Source: Rhyacichthys aspro (lineage: Eukaryota > Chordata > Actinopteri > Gobiiformes > Rhyacichthyidae). Taken from it: DNA of 64,000 nt. Position 1 is the stretch's first letter, and every line of letters starts with the position of its first letter. Shown one piece after another: positions 35,501 to 50,400 of this stretch. Below the pieces are notes generated by a model. It ran no database searches. It saw nothing but the letters and a program-made list of their open reading frames with translations, and had not been told where the DNA came from. The translations under genes and the position numbers were made by a program. The stretch spans positions 17,351,758 through 17,415,757 of the forward strand of contig CM072162.1 of the NCBI GenBank assembly GCA_036850595.1. The letters run 5' to 3'.

Positions 35501-38500
35501 AAATAAACGAGGTGGAGATGAGTCTGCTCCACATTGGCTCTATTTATCTCTCGACCTTTGCCAATAAAACCCAAATAACATGAAACGCGACTCTCCAGCG
35601 CAGCTTGGAGTTATTTATGAACCGAAGGGGTATGAAATATGCATTTTGTTTGTTAGTCTCTTGCATGTTGGGTGTCGCTGGATGACAGACTCTTAGTGTC
35701 TTTGTCAATGTACAAAGCGTTGAAGATAAAAGGTTCATTGTACGACAGGATGTATTCACAACAAGGCATTTCATCTTCACATTTCAGTCATTCTTCCTGC
35801 GTCGTAGAATATTACCATGGAAACGGTAAATTGCACTGATCGCTATAGGCTTTAATAAATAGTTAGGGCCTCAGTGAGCTCTGGTTGTTTTCATTTCAGG
35901 AAAACCAAGGTCATTGTGTGGCTTTTCATTTGCATGTAACTGGGTTAAACAGCTTTAACCGTTTGTACAAGTGCTGTCTAATGTTCCCCTTTTGTTTTGG
36001 TAAACTTCCTCTGATTTGTGGGAATTGTCCTTGTATTTGTGTCTCCTGCTCCCCTCTTTATCCATCCTCTGTCCCGTATTGTTAATCAATCATGTTACCC
36101 CTAAGGCCTAATTCTGTAAAGAGAGGAAAATAGACGACCTCTCCATTTTGCTGATCACTATTTAGCTCGTTCCCGTTCTCACTTAACGGCAGTGATTGGA
36201 GTCAGAGCTGAGTGGGTGACAATTTGGCATCAGCCTCTCGATAATCTATTAATTTTACACCTAGATGAATGTCCTGGCTATGAACCCACTGAGCCTTAAC
36301 GTATGTAGAGGGAACCCCAGTCATGTGACTTACACGGGTCAGACACACCTCCAAAGTGTGTGCCAAACATCGAGTCTGGGCTGGCCGGCTGCCAACGGAG
36401 AGGGAAGATGGATTTGCTGCTGTACATATTTTGCTGTGTAGTCCTTAAACATGGGCCAGTTCAGATATCTTTCAGTTATTCGATGATGACAAATGGGTAA
36501 ATCGGATTATTGTATTCACTCCTAGAACTAGTTGGCATCAGATGGAATCAAATTTTCTCCTCATTATTAACAAATATGCAAGCCACCTCTTGTAATAAGT
36601 ACATAAAATCGAGCACTTGCGTAAACTAGTTTTATAATCATTTTAAAATCTTAATTTACTGTAAAGTATGCCCAAATGGAGCTGTAATCATCGAAATAGG
36701 GATGAAAACACTGCAGTGAGTTAAGTGACTTCTGCAGCGTAATAAAACTATTCTCTGGACAGCCGTAGTTAAAGCCTCAGAGTGATCCAGTTTTTCTTTG
36801 TTGTTGTGAAATCGGTGAAATATCTGAGCTTATCTGATATTTTACACTGACATTGCCTCATCATTGACAGACTTGAAACGGTTAAGCTCAAATATTGCAC
36901 TTTTGCTCTATGTAGGAGGTCTTTTGTTTCCAGGACACGTCCTCATTTACCCTCTCACACAAATGTCCAAATGTGTCCTCAGGTCTGAACACTCGGGACA
37001 TGTTAGTGCCAGGTGTAAACAGGGTCACAGACTCAGACTCCTTCGACAAACAAAAATCACATGAACCGCACAGCTTTTTTGACACAATCCACTTGAATTT
37101 TGGACGGGAAAGCGGTTAATTTGAGTTGAATAAACCCCATTCAGCGTTAAAGCAGTCACTTTGCTCTCTCAGCAAGCTCAATTTTATTGACTAGACGTGT
37201 CCTCCTCGAGGGGATCTTAGAGCTTACATCGAGCCAAGAGACGGAGCTGACAAAACCTCTCCCTCTCATCCTCACTCTGCTGTTTGTGTGAGTCGTATTT
37301 GTTTTAAAATGAGAGGTGTTTGTGGCTTGTACAGGTTCAGGTGTCCATTAGCAGCTGTGATGATGAACGCAGGAGCAATGACACAAAGATGATTTATACA
37401 GTAGTGAGTGGAGGTGTGCTCAGACGGTGCCACCCGGGGAGATGCCCTCCATCACATCTCATTTGCATTCACTCGATTTCTGCTCTCGGTGACTCACAGC
37501 ACTAATGAGGCACCTATTGGACACTGGGGTACTCGCCTCATAGGAACACCATTGTTTTACCCATCAGGTCTCGAGTTTGAGGATATATTCACTTATTATT
37601 AGGTGCTCTGCCCAGGTTAGTGAGACGAATCCTTTTCTCTAAATCCCATTCAACATAACTCCAGCAGTGCCTTGTTTTCTCTCCATGACATTACTTTATG
37701 AAGCTACAAATGTCTCGTAATAATTTAATGCTTTGTACTTTGTAGTAGCATATCAGGTCATTTTTAAATAGGCTGATAAAACAGAGAGCTTTATTTAGTA
37801 TACAGTCTCCTACTGCACATAAAACCCTCCAGTGGTGGAAGTCTTGGCACAGATTGTTTTTTCACACAAAGGGAAAACATATGGCTCTTTATACAGAGAA
37901 AGATAAATATTTACTGGCTTCTGTTGTTAATTTGTGACAGTATTTCTCCTGCGAAGGTGTGTAAGGCTGTCAAAATCTTAAGCAAAATTAAAAAAAAAAA
38001 CTACAGATAGATTTTGATTTATTGGAAGCAAGTCAAACAAAATACTGCTTCCACTATTATTGTTAGATCAAACTCAGGACCTTCTTTTCATTTTCTAACC
38101 CTGTTGCAATTGTCAGACTTGTCAAACTATTTGCTTTGTTATAATCTGAACCAAACCTCAGTCTTGAAGCCTTTTAATACAATAGTTATGCAGCATTTTC
38201 ACTCATAACACATTTTTGGTGTTTTGTCTCTGTATAAAAACAAATTTTTCCTTTGGGATATGGACCTGTTTAGTATCTGGATGTACACTCCTAACCCATT
38301 TCAGTGTAGCTGCTGTAACCTCGCTTCATGAAGATTAGATGCTGGAAATAGAAGCAGGGTTTTTAGTGGAGCAATCTCAGGATATTCCGCTTTGACTTAA
38401 ATCCAAAATGTTGTAAGATTTGATTTGTTAATTGCCCCTGTTCTTTATGTTTGCATTCTTTTCTTTCAGAAATTTCCAAAAGCTTATTGTTTAATGGAAG

Positions 38501-41500
38501 GAGCTTAGTTTCTATCTGGCATTTGTGCAGTTTTGATGGGTTCATATGACACATTATCGGCTTGGAGCTTGTGTATTGCCTGTTGCATTGAACTCTTAAG
38601 TATTTCTTTCAAATGCAGCTTTCTTTTTTGTTGGCCTCTTGTCGTCTTCTGTCTCATCATTGGGCCTCTCCCTCTGATCAAAGAAGCTCTCCAGCAATAA
38701 TTGTTTTTTGCTTGTTTTAGCCTGGTTCAGTTTGTGGCAAATGGAAAAGCTGTGAGTGAGTCAAGTGTTGGAAAGGAGGCTCTGGTGTAATATTGCATTT
38801 ATATACAAAATGAAAATCAAATAAAATACTGATTGTTTTTCTGTGCGCCCCGGAAGCAAATGATCCTCGGAGCAGACCGGGTGTTTGAGACCAGACCCCT
38901 GGTTTAAGTCACTTTTTGTGTTACTCTGTCTGCCAATATGTCATTTAGAAGTTATATGCCGCATTCTTCTAGTTTTGAGATTCAGTGTTAATTTCCTTAC
39001 TTTACTTGCCTCATGGGGACTTTAGTTTATATATTTTACTCGCCTTTCTTTGAAAAAAATTCAGCAGCAGCCTGTTTGAGTCTTTATCACCTACTTTTTG
39101 TGTGAAATAAGATACTAATTCAAAGCCTCATACATGATATTATTTTCTTGCATTCTTACAGATGCCTATATCGGTAGTAAATACTCTCTGAATTACCTAC
39201 CATAGCGTCCTATCTTCATTCTTTGCACTCAGTCTCAAACCAAAGGAGAAAATACAAATAACAAGGGTTTGAGTGCATGTAATTAGTAAAAGCCACCTTC
39301 CCTCTGTGCTCTGGGAGAAACAGCAGCAGCTTGAAGTATAATCCTTCAAACCTTCCTCCCTCTATTCGTCCTAATAAACCTCGCCCTTTAAATAAGAGCA
39401 GCTCACTCTTATGAAAATACTTTTGTGAAGTGAAAAGTTGGAGTCTAATAACAATGCAGCAGCATTTGAATAATATCTTTCTCCTTTAATCTTCAGTCGT
39501 GAACCTTAAGTTATTTATCACCAAAGGAATAATTACAGCGTGGCATTGTTTTTGAACAAAAGCAAGGAACATCAGCATATCATCCATATTATTTAACTCA
39601 CCATGCATTTTAATAGATCAAAAAAGTCATCAGGGTATGCTATAACTTGAAAAAAAAAAAACATCTCAGGAGTGCTTTCTGTAAATCTAGTTTTGATTGG
39701 AGTCAGAAATGTGAGTATTGCACAAAACTGAAGCAAATGTGAGAGAGAAACAGAGAAAATTAGTGGATTTGAGTCATAGGTATCCACGAAAACTAGAGAA
39801 ACGTATTCTTGTTTGTTGATTGTGGAGTTTAACTTTTTACTAAAATATTTATTAAAAAAAAAAACAGAGAGCGATAAAGAGGTAACAGAGTGGTTGGCAA
39901 TTGTTTTTCTCCAAGGGCCACATTAGAAGCTGGGACTGTTGTGGAGGGTCAGGCCAACAGTAAACTAACTTAGGCTCAATAAAAACACTGTCTCATTATA
40001 ATCATAGCAGTTAATTGAATAGTTTAAAGAGGCTTAAGTTTTAAGAAAGAAAATAAACATTCAAAACATTCAACGTCTAGTGTCATTAAAGTAAGTTTGG
40101 GCTAAAATTGCTGGGTGCCTCTGGAGATTAGAAAGTTAATAAGGTCAAAATCTGGCAACATTTTACTTTTAGATAAAGTTTTTGCTTTTCTGACAAGCCA
40201 CACTGTCTAAATCTAATAAATGATATAGAGACATCACCATCTAAAACTTTCATCCTTATTAATAATTTGTGTAGTTATGCTCTGCTGCAAAGTTGTTTTT
40301 AGGTGGTTATTGCTAAGAGCTAAAAGTTAAAACTAAGCTGTACTAAACATTACAGGATTTTACTATTTTAAGTGCAACTCAGAGTACTCTTTACCTTTCC
40401 TTGTTTCTTACGGTCTGTGTTTACAAATGCACAGTCATTATCTATTGCTCTCACATTTTATGCACACCTCCCCGTGAGCTGTAGGTGTAATTTTGGCTGT
40501 ACCCATGATTCAGACATCACATACTGTATGTGTGCTCTCCTGCAGTGTTTGGCCTTTCAGTCACAGTGCCATTACAGAAGAGCCTGGGCTCTGACTGACA
40601 GCTTTAGTGGGTGGTAAAGATGTGTGTGTTCCCCCGAGCAAGAGGCACGCCGCTGCTCACCGCTCTGTCTGCTCCCCTCCCATCGATCACAGCCGGTTAG
40701 ACCCCGTCCGTCCACATGAAAGGTCAAAGTCTGATTTTATGTCTGTGCGTCGCGGCGGACTGACACTAGTAGCCGCTTACATACTGCACCGAAAAAAGGC
40801 CTGTTGGGACTCTTCAGTGTGAAGACTTTATGGGCCTCTTCGGGACTGAGTGAAAAGACTAGCTTCATAAACAGTGCAGGAATATTCATTTAACCTCCTC
40901 CCCCTTCCCAAATTTAAAATGACTCCATCGCCTTTTCTTGGCAGGAAGTATTGGCACGTACTAATTAGAGTAAATCAGATTATAAAGCAATGTGCAAAGG
41001 GTCAAAAATGAAAGGACTGCAGCCTTACAGCTTCATTCAATGGTGAGTTTAAAAAGAGCTGGGCAGCCTTTTGCTGAGGTCGAATTTTCAGAGTATTAGC
41101 AAGTTATTAACTGGGCCTAATAGGAAAATCCTGCACTTTGAATGCAAACGAGGTGAGAGAGCAGTGAGGTGACAATGGCAGCAGGACTCGGCGGCTCATG
41201 GCATAATAATGATGTGTTCGCTCATGCACAGGACATCCTTTAGCACCAGTCGAACACGTGCATGTCAAAAGTCCATGCGGAGTTGTCCTTTAAGTGTCTC
41301 ATCATGAAACTGAATAGTACGGCTCATAAAGAGACTGTAGTTATTGGGAAACCACCAGGGAACTGCGTTAACCGGCGTCCGCGCGAACATGGCCATTTAA
41401 TGATCATTGCTGGCTCATCGGGGCGCAGTCATCTTTATTCATGTCTTTATCGATTCCTCAGGGATAATTTTGTAATTGAGAAAACATGCAGAGTCAGATG

Positions 41501-44205
41501 AATTAATCACAACACACGATCATGGCAGTGGGCCCACCATCATTAAAGAGCCAACCTTTTAACTTAATTGTCACTTCATGGTATTTAAATACTTCATAGC
41601 AATGGACACGTATGATTTAGTGCACCTGGGCTTTACTGAAATAGTGTCCATCTTATCTTGCTCAAATCTTTATACAGTTATCCACTAATAATTTTACAAG
41701 GGAAGGTTCACTACATTTACATAATCCCAGTGAGTAGCCTGTTTTTATCGAGTTCTATTAAAATATGTTATAAAGGAATAATTAAGAACCTCATTCATGT
41801 TGGTTATGTTTATGATAATAAAAAAAAGTTGACCTCAGTTTAACAGGGTTTTTTTGCCCACAACAGCATAGCAAAACTTCATTTAAGTAAAACTAAAGAA
41901 AACATTCATTTTTCTCGATTTTTTTTTTCTCCCCTTTTTTGTGAGGTTTCTCTGTTAACGCAGAAGTACCCAGCCCAGGGATAGCAATTTTCCATTAGGA
42001 ATTTTTGCCAAAGCTTGCTGGTGCAAACCGAACTTTGTCATGTTATAATCCTTGATAAGAAAACCTACATGTTTATAAAAGTTTGGGTATTAGTAATAAA
42101 AGTGAGACAAGTAATATATAATTTTTTGATTTAACATTAAACCAAACCCAGTCCCTCCAGTTTAGCCAGGCTTCCACCAAATGCAGTAAAATACCAGACA
42201 GATGGTAATATTTATTTGTGGATTTGTGTTAGTCACTATATTTGATGTTAAAGCTGCTAGCACTAATGTCATAATAAAGTAGCAGCAACAAAGTCTGTTT
42301 TGGGGCACAGATGTATAGCTAAGTTGGTGTGCACATGCTCAGTGTTATTCCCCTCTTTTTCAGTTTACAATCTATCTATACTGTCACTTGTTTGCTTACT
42401 TATAATATTAATAGAACTGTATAACTTTATTGGCACAAGTTCAGTTTCTGTATTTTCCTTTTTTACCGTCTGATCTATCCTAGAAGTTCCCATTTTCCAT
42501 CCTTAAAATGGAACTCATTCATGTCATGTGTCAGGATGCTTGCAAATGAGTCAGGTCTCAAGGTAATATGAGACTACAAGACTCATGGTAATATGATTAT
42601 GGACATATAGACATTATGTACATGCCAGCCTGTGACAATGTGAAAACCTACTGAATTCATATGTTACAAACTTATGACCTATTCAATCAGAAAATCTATG
42701 ACAGAATCACCAAATCAATTATGCAATTAAAGCAGCAGAAGCAATCCCATCTAAATGTGTGGGCACAGCAGAGAAAGGCAGACACAGTAATTAACTTGAA
42801 TGAAACGCATTGTTCAGACGTGAAGACGTGTCAATACATGTCTCTGACATTGTGTGTTGGGGAAATATAGTGTGTGACGAGAAAAAAGAGTGAGGTACGT
42901 AAATGACAACCACAGAGGTACACAATCCAGACGGAGAGAGCGTGGCATCAATTAGCAGATTGGCTTCCCTCCTCGTGCCGCGGTGTTTTTGTAGCGTGTG
43001 CCGGAGTGCTCCCATGCATCAGCCGGCCCCATTACAAAACCTTTCGGAAATGTCATTAAAATCAGTGACCTTTTAAACAACGACCAGCACGCCTCAACAC
43101 AATACTTTACAAGCTACAAACACAATTTACAATCCATTGGCCACACTTTATACGGGCATTTCTCATCAAAACAATGCATATTTCTGCTTTAACCTCTACA
43201 TTTTATCATTTTAATTGAAAAAATCCACTCTATTAACCAGAGACTGTCTGGTGATAATGTCCTCAGCAGTGCTCTGTCCACTCAGTCTGCCGCCGACCGC
43301 TACAAAGGCTACCTCTCTAATAAAACAGAAGGGAGGACTAGCTCAGATTGTTATCGTTAATTAGCTCACCCTGCCGCTTCATAGACCCGCTGTGATGAAC
43401 CATGGAGGGCGAAACTGTTGACTTTTAATTTTCCACCCAAATCAAAAGAAGTTGTCACAGAGTCATTTCATTCCTCTCAGCTGAGGTTGAAACAGGTCTC
43501 TCTGAGATCTGCATCTGAATTTGAAGTATGGTCTAATGGTGGAAAACAGTCTGCCACAAGAGCACTTGAGTAAAATCACTGAGCGTCAAGGACATACCTC
43601 TGTAACTGGCTTTGACCTCATGCATTTACATGTAAATACCACCAAACACCGTATACATATTTATATCCTCTTATTTAGCATATTGATGGTTAAAACACAA
43701 CATTTTTGAGGTAAAGTGCTGCACATGATGAAAAAATGCGTGTAGGTCAGGCCCATGTCACAGTTAAGGGTCTGCTTTCAGCGTGAAAAGTTGTATTGCA
43801 AAAACACTCCAACGTTAGAAAGACACTAGCCCTTTATAAATGTAAATGTATGTGTTTTATTTTTGAATGCAGATATTCTGTCACTTCCTAAAATTGATAC
43901 TTTTTGTAGGATTTGTGAGATACACTTTAGAACATCATCAAATCAACAGCTCAGCTCTGCTATTTTTGATAACTCGAGGTGCTTTGCAAGTAAACCCTGC
44001 AGAGCTCTCTTTGAGCAAACTCTTGGTGATTCTGGAGGAGAGTAAACAATTTGAAACCCTACAGACTCAGGCTCAGCAGCTGGAGTTTTTGAACAGAGGG
44101 GAGACAGGACAGAGACACATGAGAACAGCAGGGTTTGAGAGTTGGAGTCTGAGAGACTTACTGAAAGACGGAATGATGGTCAAATTAGAAAAAGTCAGAC
44201 ACAGT
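32550..44205. other. Gene-poor AT-rich stretch
   Basis: About 11.6 kb with no exon I can support on either strand. The segment from about 32660 to 33070 begins GGGGCAATGCATAACTTTC and may be an old MITE. The segment from 39885, with CCAAGGGCCACATTAGAAG, resembles a decayed hAT fragment. Some GC-richer blocks, such as 41360-41560 and 43240-43440, contain TAATTA and ATTAATCA cores and might be conserved regulatory DNA. A- and T-runs occur near 37990, 39649, 39855 and 41921. Confidence 0.4.
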
Positions 44206-44431
44206 TAAAACAACACTACATAACTTTTTTATTCACCTCTATCATTAAATAAGTGACCTCAAAGACAGTTTGCTGGTTTCCTTCATGAAAAAGAACAAGA
44301 ACCTCTCTCACCCAGCCCAATACTGAAGAAGTAACTCTGAAGAAGAAAATCTGATGTAAATATGCAGCAATGTATTCACAAGCAGTTCTTTAATGGGTGC
44401 AAATCTTCAAAAGTTATGTGGTGGTGTTTTA
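44206..44431. mobile_element. MITE with AAACAMCACTACATAAC-like inverted repeats
   Basis: The left end, TAAAACAACACTACATAACT, and the reverse of the right end, TAAAACACCACCACATAACT, match at all but a few positions over about 23 bases. The 226-bp element has no coding potential. A partial relative is at 12672. The target duplication is unclear, so the superfamily is not assigned. Confidence 0.55.
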
Positions 44432-47400
44432 TCTAGTGGAAAGAATATTTATAAAGATGGTAAATACATGTAGAGGTTATTTTCTATACTCTCCCCAGCT
44501 CCCCCCAGCAGGTAAAGGTAAAAAGATTTGCTTTACTTGCATGCTGTGAGTGGCTGAATACTGAATACTCCATACATCAATCATCAATAAAGCAATTAAA
44601 CAGTCAAATCAGACCAGGCCAGTTACAGCAGTGCGTTCTTATCTAGGGCTATATGTATAGAAGAGAGAATAGTCTCAAAACTAATGATTAAGAAGTGAAG
44701 TCATGTGTAATGTTCAGTGTGATGAAATTTTAAACTGAGCTTTCTGCCGCAGACTTGATTATATCTGTGCTATTAGCCCCAGGTCTGTCTGGTGGCTTCA
44801 AAAAATATTGACCAGGCCTGTCGATATTAAGCTTATGGTTTGGCTCAATAAATTTTAAAACACACATTGGTTGTAATTAAAAAAGAGAGAACATTTGTAC
44901 AAGTAATTCCAGTCAGTGATTATATTGTCTATATTGCCTCTCAGTGTAAGTGTAGATTAAAAGTATGGACAGAAATGTGGCTTTCTGCCCCTTCAATAAT
45001 TTCTTGGAAAGTTTCTCATCTGGCACTAATCTCCTGTGGGGCTTCATCCACGGCAAACACGAGTCGCTACTTAGCACCAGGCCACATCCAGAATTACTCC
45101 GACTCAAGCAGGGCACACATACAAGTAACCCATCACCACACAAAGTGCCCCATCATTCATCTTTAATATGGCTCCTTTTTCCTGCAGTGATTTTGCCAAA
45201 AGTAGATCAAGTGATAATGGCCCTCTGTCCTTGTACTAACAGCACCTTCCACCCATGGATCAATTGATTGATTGTCTTGTAATTTCCCTCTTAGTATGAG
45301 AAAGTGTGAAACAGAGGGAAGGCCGCTCTAATTTGCTCCAACAGGCTTCCTCTGGTGCCTCAGACTGCGCTGATGTGTCCAGAATTGATTTGCACGGTGT
45401 CCTCAGACGGAACCCACTGTGTGCTGCACATTTACAGGTTCTTACCAATAAAGACAAGACCATTAGAGTCTGTGCGTGAGCCGTCCCTCCTCTCCTTCAC
45501 ATCACATCAATCAGCGCAGAAAGAGCGGGGGAAAGTGTTAATTAGGGGTATTACATTTGTGGAAATTAAGTTTAATATAAAAATGAATAGTGAGAGAGAC
45601 TATAACCTTGTAATCTGCAGATCTTTAGTCAACGTTGAAGGTCATCTCACTGCAGATAAGTCCTCTGCAGTGACTATAGGCCTGGTTCTGACTGTCTTGG
45701 AGCCTGTTAATAATGAGCCATGTCCATGCAGTACATTTGTGTGGAGTAGTTCCCATTATTGGATCACCAGACGGTCGGGTAAAAGGGAGATGCTGCATTC
45801 AGTGTCCATATGCTCAGGGTAATCAGTAGGAAATCAAACATTTTATTTTTATTTTATTTTACACTTGGCTTCTTGGCTTTCATTTAATAGTCACAGTAGT
45901 AGATGGACCGAGAGGCGATAATAACACAAACCAAAACAAAACCAGGTCACAGTATAAAAATGTAAAACCTATCCTGACCCCATCACAAGAAGACTGATAA
46001 AATATAGGTCACTCTTCCACCAACAAAACATTCACAAACATCATCATCATAACAAAGCTCCATTTGTGTACGGCTGGATCCCACGGGACTTGAGAGTTCA
46101 TCCATCTTGTCTTGCTCAAGGCGATGCGGTCTCAAACATTGCTGCTGGTTTGGACCAATCATGTGACAGCCCTGGATGTGTTTTTATAGGTTTAATGATG
46201 AAGTGACCCCTGCCATTTCTTACATGCTGTGATGCTCTGATTTGAAAAAAAAAAAAAAGACTTAATGATGTGGTTACTGGCAGGTGGTTTTTTCATCTGA
46301 AATACCTGCCCTTTGCAAATACTTTACTGTGAAAATCAGACTAGTCTTTTGTGTATGTCTTGTGTGAAACAAAAAGAAGTATTTAAATTTTCTCTTTCTC
46401 TGGTTCGGTTTGTTAAAGTGTCTCCTGGTGTGATGTTCTTCCTTGTTAATATTTGGTCTCTTTTCACTTCTATTATTTTGAATGTTGTTTCATCTTGTTA
46501 AGTCTTGTAAATTCTCTTCGCAAAGAGTTGAGAGAGGTTTAAGGCTGAATCCTCTCACGATCATCACCAGCAGTAAATTAGGCTCAAGTCTTACAGCTTT
46601 ATAGGGAAGTTTGTTTAAAGACAAGATTCCTTCTGTACTAAGCCCCGGGATAAACCCAGCAGTATTTTTCAGCTTTATTTGACAGGGCACTTAACTAACT
46701 CACTCTTTGCTACAGGGTGAGTCCAGGGGAAAGCAAAGCAAACCTCTGGGTGGATCTGAGTTGACGCTGCTGCTTTAACTCTTTCCTGTGACGTACACAC
46801 ATCTGTCTTCACCGAGAGAACTGGACACACAGGATTTAGGAGAGCGACTCTGAATCCATCATGGTGCCAGGAGCCCGTTTTGAATATCAAGAAGGCTATA
46901 TTCTTGATCAAAGAGCTCTGACTTTGAAGCTTTGCCAATAGGAAGCCACAAAATGGATATTGTGATATAGATCATAGAGCAGCTGGAGTAAAAGTAGAGG
47001 AATCAGGGAAAACAGTGATGGCTGATGTTGCAGAGTGGTCCCGATGCATGTTTGCGCTCAGACATAAATTCTTCTTTGTAACCAAAAGGAAACAAGAGAT
47101 ATTCACTGACAGGTATTTTATCATCTGCTTATATTTAATCATTATCTGTACATGGGCCTATCAATAAACGCATTAGTATGTTGTTGCCAATCGATGAGCT
47201 CAGACAGACGAACCTTTTGGCATCTACCGCTGTATCAACAAACACCCGCAGATCAGTCCCGTCCCGCTGCAAATTAAAACCCTGAACTCTTCACCCTACG
47301 CGCCGCCATGACCCAACATTTATCAAACATTCATAGGCGCAAAAAGCTATTTGCATCAGCACAAGACCGACAATCAATTCCAGGCTTCAGGAAAGGTTTA

Positions 47401-50400
47401 CCAACTGGAGGGCTGTCAATAACTATTTAAGATTCACTGTAGATTTCCCGTGCGTGAATCGACCCCTGTTGCTGGTGCGTGCTGTGGGATACGGTGGAAG
47501 CCGTGGCGGATGATGTATCAACACTGACCGATTTAGATATCTGTGCAGATCTGTCCTCTGCTAATTCATATTCACTTCCACGTCCCCTTCAGCGTTTATT
47601 ATAAATGATGACAGCTGCTGTGTACCTGTATTACCTTAGTTTTGATTTGTCTTTGATACAAATTGCCTCTCAGTGAAACCATCCACAGATTTATATCCAT
47701 TTGTGTTTTCAGAGCCTCATCATTACGTGCCATAAATATACAGTATGACGCACTGAGATGCTGATTGTTTCATTACCTCTTAATTGCCACTACAGATAAA
47801 TGCAGTACTTGGACATTGGACACAAACAGAGTTATAGCATGGCTCCATCAGTTTTTTATTACCTCCTATCAGGAGTGTACACCTGGCTCATCATCTGGCA
47901 AATGTAAAAGCAGCTGGAACTCTCAAAACCCCGGCCGACCAAAGTGGAATTCTTAATGAGCTCTAAAAATGATTTGTTCACTCAATCTGACTCAGTCAAG
48001 GCGTACACTTTCTGTGAGTGAATTAACTTATGTCAACATAAACTTAAGTTGGGGTTTGATTTATGTTCAGGGTAAAGAATGAATATGGACAAATGTGCTG
48101 TGTGATTGCCAACGGTTTGATTTAATTGCTCCAGAAGTTGCTAAAATGTCTACAAACATTCATTTAAAGTTTTCAGTGGTTGGTTCTGTAGTCCCATACA
48201 CTGTATAATGTAGGGAAGAGTGTCAGTCTGGAATAAGTGCTACAGTCATTTCTATCGCCCCCTTGAGTTACACTTTAGTATCACATCACAAGCCCCGCCC
48301 CCTCACATAAACCTGATAAAATGTGTAAGAGCAAAACTGAAGTTTTGACCTGAAAAAATTGTGAAATTTAGTTGAGAATAATAGTAGGAGGTATATTGGA
48401 ATACACTACATAAATATATGCATATAGGATTTGTAAAAATAAGTCAAGAAGCACAACACTGTAACTTTATGTTGTCAATGAGACCATCTGCTTTAGCAGA
48501 AGACAAATTTTTCAATGTTTTCCAGCCTGCGGTCCACATAACATGGATTCTGGAGAGACCAGGTGAAAAAGAAGCACCAGTTAATCCTTTGTCCTTTAGT
48601 TACATGTCATTAAACACTAGTGCCAGCCAGTGTCCTCTTGTTGTAAAATGATGAGTGTGCCCAGTCTGTCTGATACAATCCAGCGACCCATCATTAGTTT
48701 GGTGCAAATACTCTGCATGCTGACTGTAAATGATGTGCTGTTGGCAGTGAACTGCAGCATGAAACATTTGTGTTCCAGCAGAGAGGTCGCTGTACAACAC
48801 AAAAAACCTCCAAAGGCCCCTTTCACTTCCTCCTGCGGAGATTGGGCCTGAATCAAATTTAACAAGTTCCACTCTTTGGAGCCCAACTTTTAATTAGTGG
48901 AGAGGGTCAGTGTGGCTGTCAGGAGTAACTCCCCATGATCGGCCCTCAACAGCGGCTGTATCATTATCCTGTGTGAAAGTCTCACCTCTCGCTGCTGGAG
49001 CGCTGCCAAAAGAAATGGAGCTGTTTTGTTTTTTTGTCGGTGTGATCTGCAGACGTGTGCTGGGGTTTCGATGCACAGCCAGCCTCTAGAGACGTGCGGT
49101 GTGTGCCTACAATGCAGAATTTATTTGTTTCATTTTATGAGGCTTGTTGTGCAGCTCTTTTTAAATGGACATGCTGCAAGAGAAGGAATTTATATTATGA
49201 AAAAATCTAGTGGCTGAGATGAAAGACACAGAGAGATGTCCTAGTCATCACCTTTTCAGCGCGGTTCATATTTCTATCTTACACCCGCTGTCTATTAATT
49301 TTAAGCTACCTGTATTTGAGCAGCTCTATAAATATGCAGAAGAGCCACATGATAAAATCCCTATCACTGGAACTGCAAGGCAAGAGGAACTATTGAAAGG
49401 AGCTGAGATGAAGACAAATCCTGATGGCTTTCCTAATTGACCACAGGAGGACGGTTCGGACGAATCACTGCTCGTGTTTTTAACTGCGGCTTCAGAGAGG
49501 AACCGGAGCTCTTAGCCTAACAGTGTTAGCATTATAGCACATGGCACAGACATCCTCATCCATCCTTTTACACGAATGGTGTTAAAGATAGACAGGCCAT
49601 GTTTCATACAGGCGCTCTCCGTTTCTATTTCCGCTTTTCAATATTCAAGGTGTAACACTCTGTAATGTCCCGCTGCTGTTTGAGAAGACTTGGATAAATA
49701 TGCACTTCAAACGCTTCCTCTTCCTGTTCCACATGATGTATTTGAGCTCTTACAAGAGAGGGATATTTTCTTTTACTGCCTCTGTTTCTGTAAAACATCT
49801 TGTGACTAAAACCCACACCTTCTATTACACTCCCAATTATTAATAATGTTTTATCATTGGGCTTTTTTTTTTTTTAAACAGGGTTGCGCTAACTCCCCTC
49901 TAACATCATACTTAGGGCTGTGTATTAACTTTCGGTGGTCGTTTACACATAAATTAATTACCACTGATGCTAATTTAAGCAGTATTGCAGTGAATCCCCC
50001 TAAGGCGACGGGGCACCTCTCATTTTCCAACCAGTCAGCGGAAAACACATCAGACTCCTCTTCACAGCTCACAAGACACCAATGTGCTAACAATAACTCC
50101 GAGAAATAAAGTCTATGCTCAAATGGAGTGGGACTTGTGTGAAAATGAATCTCTCACTTTCTGTGAACGTCTCAAAGCCGTCGCAGTCATGATACTTCTC
50201 ATGTAGTCCTCAGCTGCTTCTGCTTCTCCTTGAGAGCGCAGCCTCTGTGAGCTCATTGCAGGGATTAATATGAAACCTAATATGGTCATTGCTGCAGGGA
50301 ATTAATACAAAGGCTGCTGCTTCTTCTTAATACCAGGTGCAGGTGTGGTAATCTTGGAGCGCAGGGATGTCTGCTTTGAATTGGCGCGAGTGTGAGTCAT

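Noticed and set aside
39885..40300. A hAT-like insertion starting near CAGAGTGGTTGGCAATTG
   Set aside because: Only the GGGCCACATTAGA phrase is suggestive; no matching far end or target duplication was found.
43867..44208. A 113-codon open frame on the + strand
   Set aside because: It ends at the border of the MITE at 44206, shows no recognisable domain and has no supporting signals.
45355..45822. A 155-codon open frame on the + strand
   Set aside because: No homology, no splice or promoter context, and about one frame of this length is expected by chance in 64 kb of this composition.
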